A stretch of 33,066 nt of DNA from an uncultured Pirellulaceae bacterium (GTDB lineage: Bacteria; Planctomycetota; Planctomycetia; Pirellulales; Pirellulaceae), in assembly GCA_938010615.1 (NCBI GenBank), contig CALLUY010000059.1, positions 1 through 33,066 of the forward strand, written 5' to 3'. The translations under genes were made by a program, and so were the position numbers. The notes beneath the pieces are model-generated. The model was given only the letters and a program-made list of their open reading frames with translations, did no database searches and was not told the DNA's origin. Below, piece after piece: positions 24,633 through 32,881 of this stretch (the first letter of the stretch is position 1; each line of letters begins with the position of its first letter).

Positions 24633-25588
24633 TATGCAGCCTTTCGTTTGGTTCGACTGGCGGTTTGCGACTTTTGGTTCAGGGAAATCGCTTCAGCTGA
24701 GACAAGGTTGACGACTTTCATGCCCAGCGAATCCAGTTCCATCACATGTCGGTCAGCTCGACCAGAAAAGAACAGATACGCGATCAGTGCTGGGATCGCG
24801 ACCGTCAAACCAGCTGCCGTCGTTAGCAATGCTTGACTGATGCCGGTTGCAATGGTCATGCTCGGTTCGGCTTGCATTGGAGCTGAGGCGGCAATCGCAT
24901 CGAAAGCGTGAATCATTCCCAGAACGGTTCCCAACATTCCCAGCAATGGACAAACGGTGGCAACGCCATTGATCAATCGCAGATAGCGACGCAAGTGATT
25001 CGACTCACGCTCACCTTCATCAAGCACGGCTTGTTCGATTTCGACCGATGGACGGCCCCATTTTGAGAATCCTGCTTTGAAAACGTTGGCGATCGCCGAC
25101 CCGTTTCGCTCACACAATGTCATTGCCGATTCGCGATTGAGTTCTCCGCTGCGAACTTGTTCGAGTACCCGCGAAACGAAAGGTCCCGGGATGATGCGGC
25201 CTTTTCGAAGGCTGATGAATCGTTCGAATACGAACACCAACAGGATCAGCGAACAAATCCCGATCGGAATCATCAACACGCCGCCACGTCGTAGCAAGTC
25301 AGAAACGCGAGTCGCCGAAACGGGAGCGGGCACATTGCTGGCGACTGCCGCCGGTGCGCTTTCCGCGACCGAGCCGTCTCCGACTTTGAACGATCCAGAA
25401 TCGTCCAAGGAGTTGGCAGCGACACGAGGTGTCGCGACGGCGCGGTCAGGCGTTTCAAATCCGTTCTGTACGGAGGAGGTTGGAAACGAATTGAAATCTT
25501 GAGCCATCGACGTCGAGCTCATCGACAACGCCAGAAAAATGGCAGCTGTGAAGGTGACGGCAATTCCGCATGGTTGCAAACGGTACAT
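24632..25588 (-). CDS. exbB: ExbB/TolQ/MotA-family proton channel protein
   Basis: A 318-residue motor subunit. Start ATG 25588 is set by GAGGAAA 6 bases upstream, and because the frame further upstream runs into the preceding gene. Seen: an N-terminal hydrophobic segment ending in SMAQDF, probably a cleaved signal peptide, then a polar stretch of about 65 residues. Three transmembrane helices follow: GVLMIPIGICSLILLVFVFE, the second around NGVATVCPLLGMLGTVLGMI (the conserved ExbB block), and the third around QALLTTAAGLTVAIPALIAY. A basic C-terminal tail ends SRTKRKAA. The extra N-terminal segment before TM1 is longer than in E. coli ExbB and resembles the long extracytoplasmic leaders seen in some ExbB paralogues. 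It is coupled to exbD by a 1-base overlap. Confidence 0.9.
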   Translation of the reverse strand: MYRLQPCGIAVTFTAAIFLALSMSSTSMAQDFNSFPTSSVQNGFETPDRAVATPRVAANSLDDSGSFKVGDGSVAESAPAAVASNVPAPVSATRVSDLLRRGGVLMIPIGICSLILLVFVFERFISLRKGRIIPGPFVSRVLEQVRSGELNRESAMTLCERNGSAIANVFKAGFSKWGRPSVEIEQAVLDEGERESNHLRRYLRLINGVATVCPLLGMLGTVLGMIHAFDAIAASAPMQAEPSMTIATGISQALLTTAAGLTVAIPALIAYLFFSGRADRHVMELDSLGMKVVNLVSAEAISLNQKSQTASRTKRKAA

Positions 25589-25594
25589 TTTTGA

Positions 25595-25601
25595 TTTCCT
25601 C
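25595..25601 (-). promoter_or_regulatory. Shine-Dalgarno of exbB
   Basis: GAGGAAA on the minus strand, 6 bases before ATG 25588, in the 34-base gap after the TPR gene. It supports the shorter exbB start. Confidence 0.65.
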
Positions 25602-25622
25602 GGGTCTCGTGCACTAACGGGA

Positions 25623-28600
25623 TTAGCGGGTCTGGGTTTGAGTGTCATTGGAAGGTCGTGTCGCAAGTTGACTGACACGATTGAGTCGTTTGTTCGCATC
25701 CACAGAGAATTCACTTTGCGGATACTGATCAATTAACTGCGTGTAGAGTTTCGCGGCGTGTTGCCAGTTCTCAAGGTGTTCTTGGCACTTGCCGGCTTGG
25801 ATCAAGGCGGCACTGCTCCATTTTTCGAAGTCGTAATTCGAATCGGTTTTGAAGTAAGCACTGATCGCAAGCTTGTGTTCGTTTTGGTGAAAGTGAGTTT
25901 CGCCAATTCGCCATTGAGCAATGGCTGCTGTTTCAGTTCCTGATCCATTGTCTGAATCGATGACTTGTTGGTACTGGTCACGAGCATCGGCAAACATTCC
26001 GTCGTATTCAGCGGCTCGGCCGAGTAAGAAATTGAATTCGTAAGCGGCAGAGAAATTTTCGAACCGATCGATGCAATCTCGTGCGATCAACGCGGCGTTG
26101 GTCCAGCGTTGGGATTTGCCATGACATTGCGCAAGTCGAAGTAGCAACCAAGGCTCAAGTGATTCGCCAAGTTCAGCTGCGTTGGGTTGCATTTCGTCGA
26201 ACAGTTTTCCGGCCCGATCGAAGTCTCCGTAATGGTAGAGCGACTCTGCCAGCCAGTATTTTGCGGTGGCGACAACGGTTTGGTCGTCCGAGCTGGCGAT
26301 CAGTTCTTCCATCAACTCAGGAACCTGATCCCAACGGTTGCTTGCCGCAGCGATTTTTGACTGCAGGTACAACGCCTGAATCTTGACTTCTGGTGGAACC
26401 GTTTCCTGTTGCAGGATTTTGGAAACCATCGCAGAAGCGTGCTCATACTCTTCGTCTTCAAGCAGCGACGACGCAACGCGATAAGCAGCATCCGGCCAGT
26501 ACTTGCTGTCCGGGTGCGAGGCAACGAGTTTTTCGAATGCTTCTCGTGACCGTTGAGTATCTTCGAGGTCATCGTTAACCCAGCCCAGTTGGTAAAGCGC
26601 TTCGCTGATCAGTGAAACCGATTCTCTGTCCTCTTGGGTTGAAGTCTCGGCGACTTCGAGGAATGTTTCGATCTGGTTTCGAGCACGATGCAACGACTCC
26701 ACGTCGTCCGATTTTTGATTGAACCAGGCAAGTCGCAATCGGGCGATTTGCGCCAGTTCAAATGTTGGAAACTTGTCAACGACCGATTGGTACAACAGGA
26801 TCGCGCCGGCTTGATCGTTTTGCTCCTCTAAGAATTTGGCTCTAGAGATCGAAGCTCGCGATGAAAACTGACTGTCTGGATACTCGTTCAGCAATCGACG
26901 GAAAACATCGTTGGCCTCCGGTTGGGTTGATTCCATCATCAACCATGAGAGTCCGGCCAGTCCCTGATTTCGAAACGGTGCGGCGTTATCTGGCGCTGCC
27001 AACATTTGATAGTATCGAGTCGCCGCATCGAATCGCTTCTTTTCGTTGGCGTGATCGGCCATGAATTGAATGGCTTTCAGCCCGGTTTCGCGGTTACCTT
27101 CCAGCAGTACATTGACGGCTTCGTCGGCGTCTTCCCAGCGGTTAAGCGTTCCGTAGCAAACGACCAGTCGTGACAATGCCGACAAAACATTTCCGCGATC
27201 GTTGATGTCGGCGACTTCAAGGTAGGATTCAAATTCGGTGGCGGCGTCTTGATGGAGCTGCTGCCCGAAGAGCGATGTGGCGATGGCGAGTTTGATCTGA
27301 GGTTGCGATCCCGCATCGACCAAGTTGGCTTCTGCCAAACGTAGATCTCGGATTGCGGTGTCAAATTCACCCAGCCCAATGTGACAGAGACCTTTCAAGT
27401 ACAGCCAAGGTGTTCTTCGCGTTCGTTGTTCGGGATCCGATGTGTCGCCTTCGAATTTGGCAGTGTGATCAGCAAGCAGTTTTTCAAAAGTCGAAACGCC
27501 GACCGCAAATTTCTTCTGGTCGTACTGAATTCGGCCAGCCGTTTCCGCCACATTAAATCGCAAGTCATCTGCCGGGAATCGTTCTGCAAATCGGCCACAG
27601 TAGTCCAGCGCGACGACATCGAGGCCACGTTCACGTAGCAAGTCGATTTCAAGTGCCATTGCACGAGCGCCAAGGCGATTGGTTGGCCAAGTCGATCGAA
27701 GTTTTGAAAGCCATTCAATCGCAAGGTCGTCGCGATCTGTTTTCCACGCCGCAACGGCAGCGTCGTAGCAAATGCCGGCACCGCAGTTTTCGTCTGCTGG
27801 CAAAGATTCGAGGCCGGTAAAGATCGAGTTCGCTTTTTCGAAATCGCCATCTTCAAGAGCGATGCGACCCAACCAGTATTGGGCTTCGATACGATGCTCA
27901 ACATCGTCTTTTGCCAATTCCAGTTCAGCATCAACTAGCAATGTCTTGGCTTCGTCCCGCTTTTGTTGCTCGCAGGCAAGAATACCAAGTTGCAGTTTTG
28001 CCAGACCAGAGAATTCCGGATCCTCATCGTTGGCGATGAATTTCCAGTATCGGGCCGCCGTATTGGCTTTGCCCATCATGCGATAACTCTGAGCCAATCC
28101 GTATCGGTTCTGATTGGCAAGTTTGCTGTCTGGATAGATCTTCAGTGCCGTTGAAAATGCTCTCTGGGCCAAGTCAGGTTCGTTGAAGCCGAGACGCAGT
28201 TCGCCCAAGTACGGCATCGCATATTCGACGAGATCATGTTTAGGATACTTTTTGATGAACAGTTCCAGCGACTTCAGTGCGATCTTGCCCTTGTCCAGCT
28301 GGTAAGCTGCTTCTCCCATCCGAAACATAGCTCGTGGAGCCAAGCGATGTTTCGGGTTTTGTTCGATGAATGTTTGGAACGCGACAAGTGAGTCCGCGTA
28401 GTTTCCAAGCTGAATTTTTGATTCGGCGAGGAAGAAGTTTGCTTCTGACGATTTCTTGTGGTCAGGATATCGACCAATGAAGTCTTCAAATGCCACAGCG
28501 CATTGTGACCAGTCGGACTGTTGGTAGTAGCCGGCGGCAAGTTGATAGTCTTGATCGGCGAGCCCAGAATCTTGGGCGTAGGTGGCTGCTGAGCTAAGCG

Positions 28601-28646
28601 CAAAACAAGCCAACATGAAGGCTGCGGTTCGCAACGTTCGCTTCAT
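25623..28646 (-). CDS. Large secreted tetratricopeptide-repeat protein
   Basis: A 1007-residue protein made almost entirely of TPR-like helical pairs. The start is set at ATG 28646, giving a signal peptide (MKRTLRTAAFMLACFALSSA, cleavage near TYAQ-DS); an ATG at 28679 would add 11 hydrophobic residues before it. Repeats are recognisable throughout, for example SSEANFFLAESKIQLGNYAD and AYQLDKGKIALKSLELFIKK near the start, and AAKLYTQLIDQYPQSEFSVD at the end, the latter like the C-terminus of the Tol-system protein CpoB/YbgF and of BamD. Most repeats contain the Y-P-D/x-S/H linker of this class. It is the first gene of the operon with exbB (34-base gap), exbD and the TonB-like gene, so it is probably the envelope partner or scaffold of that motor. 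No catalytic domain was seen. Confidence 0.85.
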   Translation of the reverse strand: MKRTLRTAAFMLACFALSSAATYAQDSGLADQDYQLAAGYYQQSDWSQCAVAFEDFIGRYPDHKKSSEANFFLAESKIQLGNYADSLVAFQTFIEQNPKHRLAPRAMFRMGEAAYQLDKGKIALKSLELFIKKYPKHDLVEYAMPYLGELRLGFNEPDLAQRAFSTALKIYPDSKLANQNRYGLAQSYRMMGKANTAARYWKFIANDEDPEFSGLAKLQLGILACEQQKRDEAKTLLVDAELELAKDDVEHRIEAQYWLGRIALEDGDFEKANSIFTGLESLPADENCGAGICYDAAVAAWKTDRDDLAIEWLSKLRSTWPTNRLGARAMALEIDLLRERGLDVVALDYCGRFAERFPADDLRFNVAETAGRIQYDQKKFAVGVSTFEKLLADHTAKFEGDTSDPEQRTRRTPWLYLKGLCHIGLGEFDTAIRDLRLAEANLVDAGSQPQIKLAIATSLFGQQLHQDAATEFESYLEVADINDRGNVLSALSRLVVCYGTLNRWEDADEAVNVLLEGNRETGLKAIQFMADHANEKKRFDAATRYYQMLAAPDNAAPFRNQGLAGLSWLMMESTQPEANDVFRRLLNEYPDSQFSSRASISRAKFLEEQNDQAGAILLYQSVVDKFPTFELAQIARLRLAWFNQKSDDVESLHRARNQIETFLEVAETSTQEDRESVSLISEALYQLGWVNDDLEDTQRSREAFEKLVASHPDSKYWPDAAYRVASSLLEDEEYEHASAMVSKILQQETVPPEVKIQALYLQSKIAAASNRWDQVPELMEELIASSDDQTVVATAKYWLAESLYHYGDFDRAGKLFDEMQPNAAELGESLEPWLLLRLAQCHGKSQRWTNAALIARDCIDRFENFSAAYEFNFLLGRAAEYDGMFADARDQYQQVIDSDNGSGTETAAIAQWRIGETHFHQNEHKLAISAYFKTDSNYDFEKWSSAALIQAGKCQEHLENWQHAAKLYTQLIDQYPQSEFSVDANKRLNRVSQLATRPSNDTQTQTR

Positions 28647-28890
28647 GCGAATCAATAGAATTATCAGAGCAACGGACATAGTATTCGTCTGTGTTCAACA
28701 ATAGACTCTCGCGCACCGGCAACGGCAGTGCAAAACGAATAGTCATCACATCCGGTATCGTCACTCAGTACGCTTTGACTAAACCGGATCGTTTGACGCT
28801 AGCGGCGTTCTGACGCTGCTTCTGAATTGAAGGTGCCGGTCAGTGGAGATGGCTGGGGCGGGAGATGTTGGCAACGGAGGTTGGCTGGGT
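28647..28890. other. Gene-free spacer upstream of the TPR gene
   Basis: This should contain the promoter of the TPR-exb operon (minus strand). No convincing consensus promoter, RNA gene or coding frame is visible. The tandem repeat at 28891 adjoins it, and the two together with 28991-29156 make a 510-base gene-free stretch. Confidence 0.4.
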
Positions 28891-28990
28891 AATGTCGCTC
28901 AGTTCTCCGAACTGATGGCGGGCCAATGTCGCTCAGTTCTCCGAACTGATGGCGGGCCAATGTCGCTCAGTTCTCCGAACTGATTGCGGG
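28891..28990. repeat. Three tandem 34-base repeats, each with an internal palindrome
   Basis: Units start at 28891, 28925 and 28959; the first two are identical over 34 bases and the third differs at one position in its shorter 32-base length. Each contains TCAGTTC-TCC-GAACTGA, a perfect 7-bp stem with a 3-base loop. There are no spacers, so it is not a CRISPR array. It lies about 170 bases upstream of the Nramp-type gene. Confidence 0.9.
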
Positions 28991-29092
28991 AACCAAGATC
29001 CGTTTCCCCATTGAGATCAATTTAGCTAAATGACAGGGATCCATCCGCGACTTGGCAGGGTGCGATTTCCACATTTTTCCCAAAGCCCCGCT

Positions 29093-29118
29093 ATCAGCTC
29101 GGAGAGCTGAACGACAAT
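29093..29118. repeat. Inverted, diverged fourth copy of the 34-base repeat core
   Basis: Read on the minus strand, this 26-base stretch matches the repeat core with four differences. Two of these are compensatory: the stem changes from TCAGTTC/GAACTGA to TCAGCTC/GAGCTGA, which keeps pairing. It ends 38 bases before the Nramp-type start codon. Confidence 0.75.
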
Positions 29119-29156
29119 GTATAGTGAGCCCTTCCAATCTCATCGCAGCTAGCAAC

Positions 29157-30425
29157 ATGACCACCGCAAAACAAAACGGAATTCGCATTGGCCCCGGAAT
29201 GCTGGTCACTGCTGCATTTATCGGCCCGGGAACCGTCGTCACAGCTAGTAAAGCCGGCGCCTTATATGGTCCATCGCTTTTGTGGGCGGTAGTATTCGCC
29301 TGTTTGACAACGATTGTTTTTCAGGAGACCGCAGCACGGATCGGAATCGTGTCCGGAGAGGGGCTCGGCCAGGCGATCAAAAAACTGATCCAGCACCCTG
29401 CCCTTCAGTTCGCCATCGCCGCATTAATCGTTGTTGCAATTTTGATTGGTAACGCAGCGTACCAAACCGGCAACATTTTGGGTGCCGCAACAGGAATCGA
29501 AATCGCGACTCAATCGGACGAGGCCGGTTCGCTTCAGCCTTGGATCGTCGGTGCGATCGGAGCCTTCGCGATTCTGATTGTCTACATCAACAAATTTTCA
29601 GTCTTGAAATTCGTGTTGGCCAGTTTGGTAGCGCTGCTGAGCATATTGTTTTTCGCCGCGTCGGCGATGAGTGCTCCTTCGGTTGCGGAAATTGTGTCTG
29701 GTTTGATTCCATCGATTCCAGAAGGATCCTTGTGGTTGTTGATCGCCGTGCTGGGAACGACTGTGGTTCCGTACAACCTGTTTCTTCACGCAAGTCTTGC
29801 TGCAACACTGTGGAGTGATTGTGAAACGGAAGAAGAGAAAGCGGCTGCGATCCAAGCGTCACGTTTGGATACGATCTTTTCGGTGACGCTTGGTGGATTG
29901 GTGACGGCAGCGATTTTGCTGTCCGGTTCAACAGCATTCGCCGAAGCAAGAGAAACCGGAAACGCGGCGGAAGCATTCGCTGGTGTCAAAAGCATTGCGA
30001 CTCAGCTTCGACCGGTCCTTGGAGATCCTTCAGCGATGCTGTTTGGAATCGGACTCTTCGCGGCAGGGCTGACCAGCGCGATAACGGCTCCGGTCGCGGC
30101 GGCGTACGCGGCAGCAGGCTGTTTCGGGTGGCCGAACAAGCTTTCCGACTGGCGACTCCAAGCAACTGCGACGGCTGTCGTGCTGGCCGGAGTCATTGCA
30201 GCGATCTTCATGAAAGGCAGTCCCCAGCAAGTCATCGCTTTGGCTCAGGTTGCTAATGGCTTGTTACTTCCGGTGTTGGCAATTTTTCTGTTGGTGATTG
30301 CCAATCAGAAAAGGCTGATGTCTCGCTTCGTGAACTCGAAAGTTTTCAACGGAATCGCAATTGTCATGATTGTGGTTATCCTGTTGTTAGCCCTTCGCCA
30401 ACTGAAAGGTGGACTGGGTTTTTGA
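29157..30425 (+). CDS. Nramp-family transporter with altered metal-binding motifs
   Basis: A 422-residue polytopic membrane protein with about eleven helices. The Nramp family is recognisable from GPGTVVTASKAGALYGPSLL at about 23-42 and TTVVPYNLFLHASLAATLWS at about 201-220. The canonical helix-1 motif DPGN reads GPGT here (Asp to Gly23, Asn to Thr26). The helix-6 motif A-x-x-M-P-H-N reads T-x-x-V-P-Y-N (residues 201-207). Residues that coordinate manganese or iron in classical Nramps are therefore replaced, so the substrate may not be a transition metal. ATG 29157 is used because the family N-terminus begins there; an upstream in-frame TTG at 29052 would add non-homologous sequence over the repeat. 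It is followed 23 bases later by the S9 peptidase gene, perhaps in one transcript. Confidence 0.82.
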   Translation: MTTAKQNGIRIGPGMLVTAAFIGPGTVVTASKAGALYGPSLLWAVVFACLTTIVFQETAARIGIVSGEGLGQAIKKLIQHPALQFAIAALIVVAILIGNAAYQTGNILGAATGIEIATQSDEAGSLQPWIVGAIGAFAILIVYINKFSVLKFVLASLVALLSILFFAASAMSAPSVAEIVSGLIPSIPEGSLWLLIAVLGTTVVPYNLFLHASLAATLWSDCETEEEKAAAIQASRLDTIFSVTLGGLVTAAILLSGSTAFAEARETGNAAEAFAGVKSIATQLRPVLGDPSAMLFGIGLFAAGLTSAITAPVAAAYAAAGCFGWPNKLSDWRLQATATAVVLAGVIAAIFMKGSPQQVIALAQVANGLLLPVLAIFLLVIANQKRLMSRFVNSKVFNGIAIVMIVVILLLALRQLKGGLGF

Positions 30426-30448
30426 AAATCTACAGCTAGGCACTACGA

Positions 30449-32728
30449 ATGAAATTTCTCCGATCTGTTTTTACACTTGTTTTCATCCTATTTGCAGCCA
30501 ATTCCCTCGCTGGTCAAGGCGAACCGGTCCTGCGCTGGTCGGAAGATGGCAAGCAGTTTCTATATGAATCTCGAGGGGACCAATTTCTTGTCGATGTCGC
30601 AACAAAGACGAAAAAGCGAGTCGAAAAAATTCCCGAATTCGTCAAATCAATTCCTCGACTTGCCTTGCCTCCACTGAATAGCATCAATGGGGGGGATTCA
30701 ACGAAGATCGAAATCAAAAATGAAACCGAAGAACTGTTGCAGTTGTATTGGGTCAATAGTGGTGGTAGAGAACGCAGCTATGGAACAGTGAAGCCAGGCG
30801 CATCGTTCTTCCAAAACACTCACATTGGACACGCTTGGTTGGTGAAGTCCAAAACTGGAAAACGATTGGGAAGTTTTCGTTCCAGAGAAAATGAAGTCGT
30901 CGCCATCAACGCCGATATGCTTGCAGACGTGCGAAAAATAAAACGCCGCCCACGCGTCAGTTCGAAGGATCGGTATCGCTACGTCAAGCCACGCGATGTG
31001 CCGAAACTGGTTGTTCGCGAACACAATTTGTGGCTCGAAGGAAGACAGCTGACTGAAGACGCGACGGCGGAGTTAACATTTCAAAATGTTGGCAGCGGCA
31101 CGGCATGGTTCAAAAATCCTCGCGGTCCCGATGTGCGTTGGTCACCAAAATCGAATTATTTCGTAGCATTTCAGACTGCCAATGTGCCTCAGCCTCACGT
31201 CGAGTTCGTCGAATCAACCCCGTCGGATCAGCTGCAACCAATTGTTCACCGTTTTCCATACCCGAAACCGGGCGACGATTTGCCGCGCAAAACACTGCGG
31301 CTGTTTTCAGTTGAAGATCAGAAAGAGATTTCGGTTTCCAATGAATTGTTCGAGCATCCTTGGTCGTTGAAGTTTGTGAAATGGTCAGAGGATGGCGAAA
31401 AGTTCTGGCTGCACTACAACCAGCGAGGCCACCAAGTCGTGCGGCTTGTTGAAGTCGAATCTGCAACAGGCAAGACTCGTGCCCTGATTGAGGAGAAGAG
31501 CGATACTTTCATTCAATACTCGAATGCTGCAAAGTCAGTGTTCAGTCCGCTTCCTGACGATAAGATCCTTTGGGCCAGCGAACGTAGTGGTTGGAATCAC
31601 CTGTATCGCTTTGACGCGAACACTGGCAAATTGGTGAATGCAATCACCAGCGGCGACTGGCACGTGAAGCGAATTGAACGCATCGATCGAGTCCAGAAAG
31701 CTGTCTGGTTTTATGCCGTTGGTGTTCACGCTGATCAGGACCCCTACCACGAACATTTCTGCCGAGCCAACTTCGACGGTAGCGAGTTCAAAGTTTTGAC
31801 TGACGGTGACGGAACGCATCGCGTCGGATTCGAACAGAACGAAAATTTTCTGGTAGATACCTACTCCCGAGTCGACATGGCGCCTGTGACGGAACTTCGC
31901 GACGCCCAAACTGGTGAACTGGTTGTGGAATTGGATCGCCAGAATACATCGGCTACTTTTGGGGATCGTCCAGTCACGACTCGTTTTTCAGCCAAAGGCC
32001 GTGATGGAGAAACAGATATTTGGGGCGTCATTCATTGGCCGCGTGACTTTGACTTAGAAGCGACCTATCCAGTCGTCGAAAAGATCTACGCCGGTCCGCA
32101 CAGTCACCATGTGCCAAAGTCATTCCGGAAGAATTACCATTTCGAACATCAGTTTGCCGATGCTGGCATGATCGTCGTTCAGATCGACGGCATGGGAACG
32201 GCGTGGCGATCAAAAAAGTTTCACGATGTTTGTTACAAGAATCTGAAGGACGGTGGCTTTCCGGATCGGATTGCTTGGATCAAAGCCGCGGCAGAAAAGT
32301 ATCCCCAAATGGATATTTCTCGAGTCGGGATTTACGGAGGTTCAGCTGGTGGTCAGAACGCCATGGCTGCATTGTTGTGGCACAACGATTTTTACAAAGT
32401 CGCCGCCGCCGATTGCGGATGCCACGACAATCGAATGGACAAAATTTGGTGGAATGAGCAATGGATGAGCTGGCCGGTGGATGAAAGCTATGCCGCGAAT
32501 TCAAATATGGAAAACGCGCACCTTCTCAAAGGGCATTTAATGCTGACCGTCGGCGAATTGGATCGCAACGTCGATCCGGCAACGACAACGCAGGTCGTGA
32601 AGAAGCTAATCGAGCACAACAAAGATTTCGAATTCGTGTTGATTCCCGGCGCTGGTCATGGAGCGGGCGATACTCCGTGGGCCGCGAAGAAGCGGCTGGA
32701 GTTTCTGAAGCGACATTTGTTTAAGTGA
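30449..32728 (+). CDS. Secreted S9 (DPP IV-type) prolyl peptidase with a VHL-beta-like domain
   Basis: A 759-residue protein. Signal peptide at about 1-22 (FLRSVFTLVFILFAANSLAG). A DPP IV-type beta-propeller spans about 24-500 (for example SERSGWNHLYRFDANTGKLV). Inserted at about 84-155 is a beta domain like that of the von Hippel-Lindau protein: LYWVNSGGRERSYGTVKPG and NTHIGHAWLVKSKTG. The alpha/beta-hydrolase domain follows, with Ser632 in YGGSAGGQ, Asp705 in GELDRNVDP and His737 in GAGHGAG, an intact triad, plus DGMGTAWRSKKFHD near 580. Expected activity: cleavage after proline-like residues from peptides outside the cytoplasm. VHL residues that bind hydroxyproline (W88, Y98, S111, H115, W117) align with W101, Y111, T124, H128 and W130, hinting at hydroxyproline-rich substrates. 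Start ATG 30449 leads straight into the signal peptide. Confidence 0.9.
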   Translation: MKFLRSVFTLVFILFAANSLAGQGEPVLRWSEDGKQFLYESRGDQFLVDVATKTKKRVEKIPEFVKSIPRLALPPLNSINGGDSTKIEIKNETEELLQLYWVNSGGRERSYGTVKPGASFFQNTHIGHAWLVKSKTGKRLGSFRSRENEVVAINADMLADVRKIKRRPRVSSKDRYRYVKPRDVPKLVVREHNLWLEGRQLTEDATAELTFQNVGSGTAWFKNPRGPDVRWSPKSNYFVAFQTANVPQPHVEFVESTPSDQLQPIVHRFPYPKPGDDLPRKTLRLFSVEDQKEISVSNELFEHPWSLKFVKWSEDGEKFWLHYNQRGHQVVRLVEVESATGKTRALIEEKSDTFIQYSNAAKSVFSPLPDDKILWASERSGWNHLYRFDANTGKLVNAITSGDWHVKRIERIDRVQKAVWFYAVGVHADQDPYHEHFCRANFDGSEFKVLTDGDGTHRVGFEQNENFLVDTYSRVDMAPVTELRDAQTGELVVELDRQNTSATFGDRPVTTRFSAKGRDGETDIWGVIHWPRDFDLEATYPVVEKIYAGPHSHHVPKSFRKNYHFEHQFADAGMIVVQIDGMGTAWRSKKFHDVCYKNLKDGGFPDRIAWIKAAAEKYPQMDISRVGIYGGSAGGQNAMAALLWHNDFYKVAAADCGCHDNRMDKIWWNEQWMSWPVDESYAANSNMENAHLLKGHLMLTVGELDRNVDPATTTQVVKKLIEHNKDFEFVLIPGAGHGAGDTPWAAKKRLEFLKRHLFK

Positions 32729-32757
32729 GCGTTGCGGATGGGCAATGAAATGATGGC

Positions 32758-32834
32758 AATACAAGCCCGACGCGCAAGCGAGGGAATATTTCCGAGGATT
32801 TCCGGATCCCTCGCTTGCGCGTCGGGCTTGTATT
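32758..32834. repeat. 77-nt dispersed palindrome, orientation 1
   Basis: It is nearly identical to 6425-6501 and in the same orientation, with intact arms (AATACAAGCCCGACGCGCAA / CGTCGGGCTTGTATT). It lies 29 bases after the S9 peptidase stop and could act on the 3' end of that transcript. Confidence 0.9.
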
Positions 32835-32881
32835 GCAACGCTTCGTAGAGCGATCGGCATACCGACCACTCGCTTGCGCTC

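Noticed and set aside
24632..25732. Longer exbB start
   Set aside because: The extension would overlap the end of the TPR gene. ATG 25588 has a good Shine-Dalgarno and a signal peptide at the right place.
28891..28990. Possible CRISPR array
   Set aside because: The 34-base units are directly abutting with no unique spacers, and no cas gene is near.
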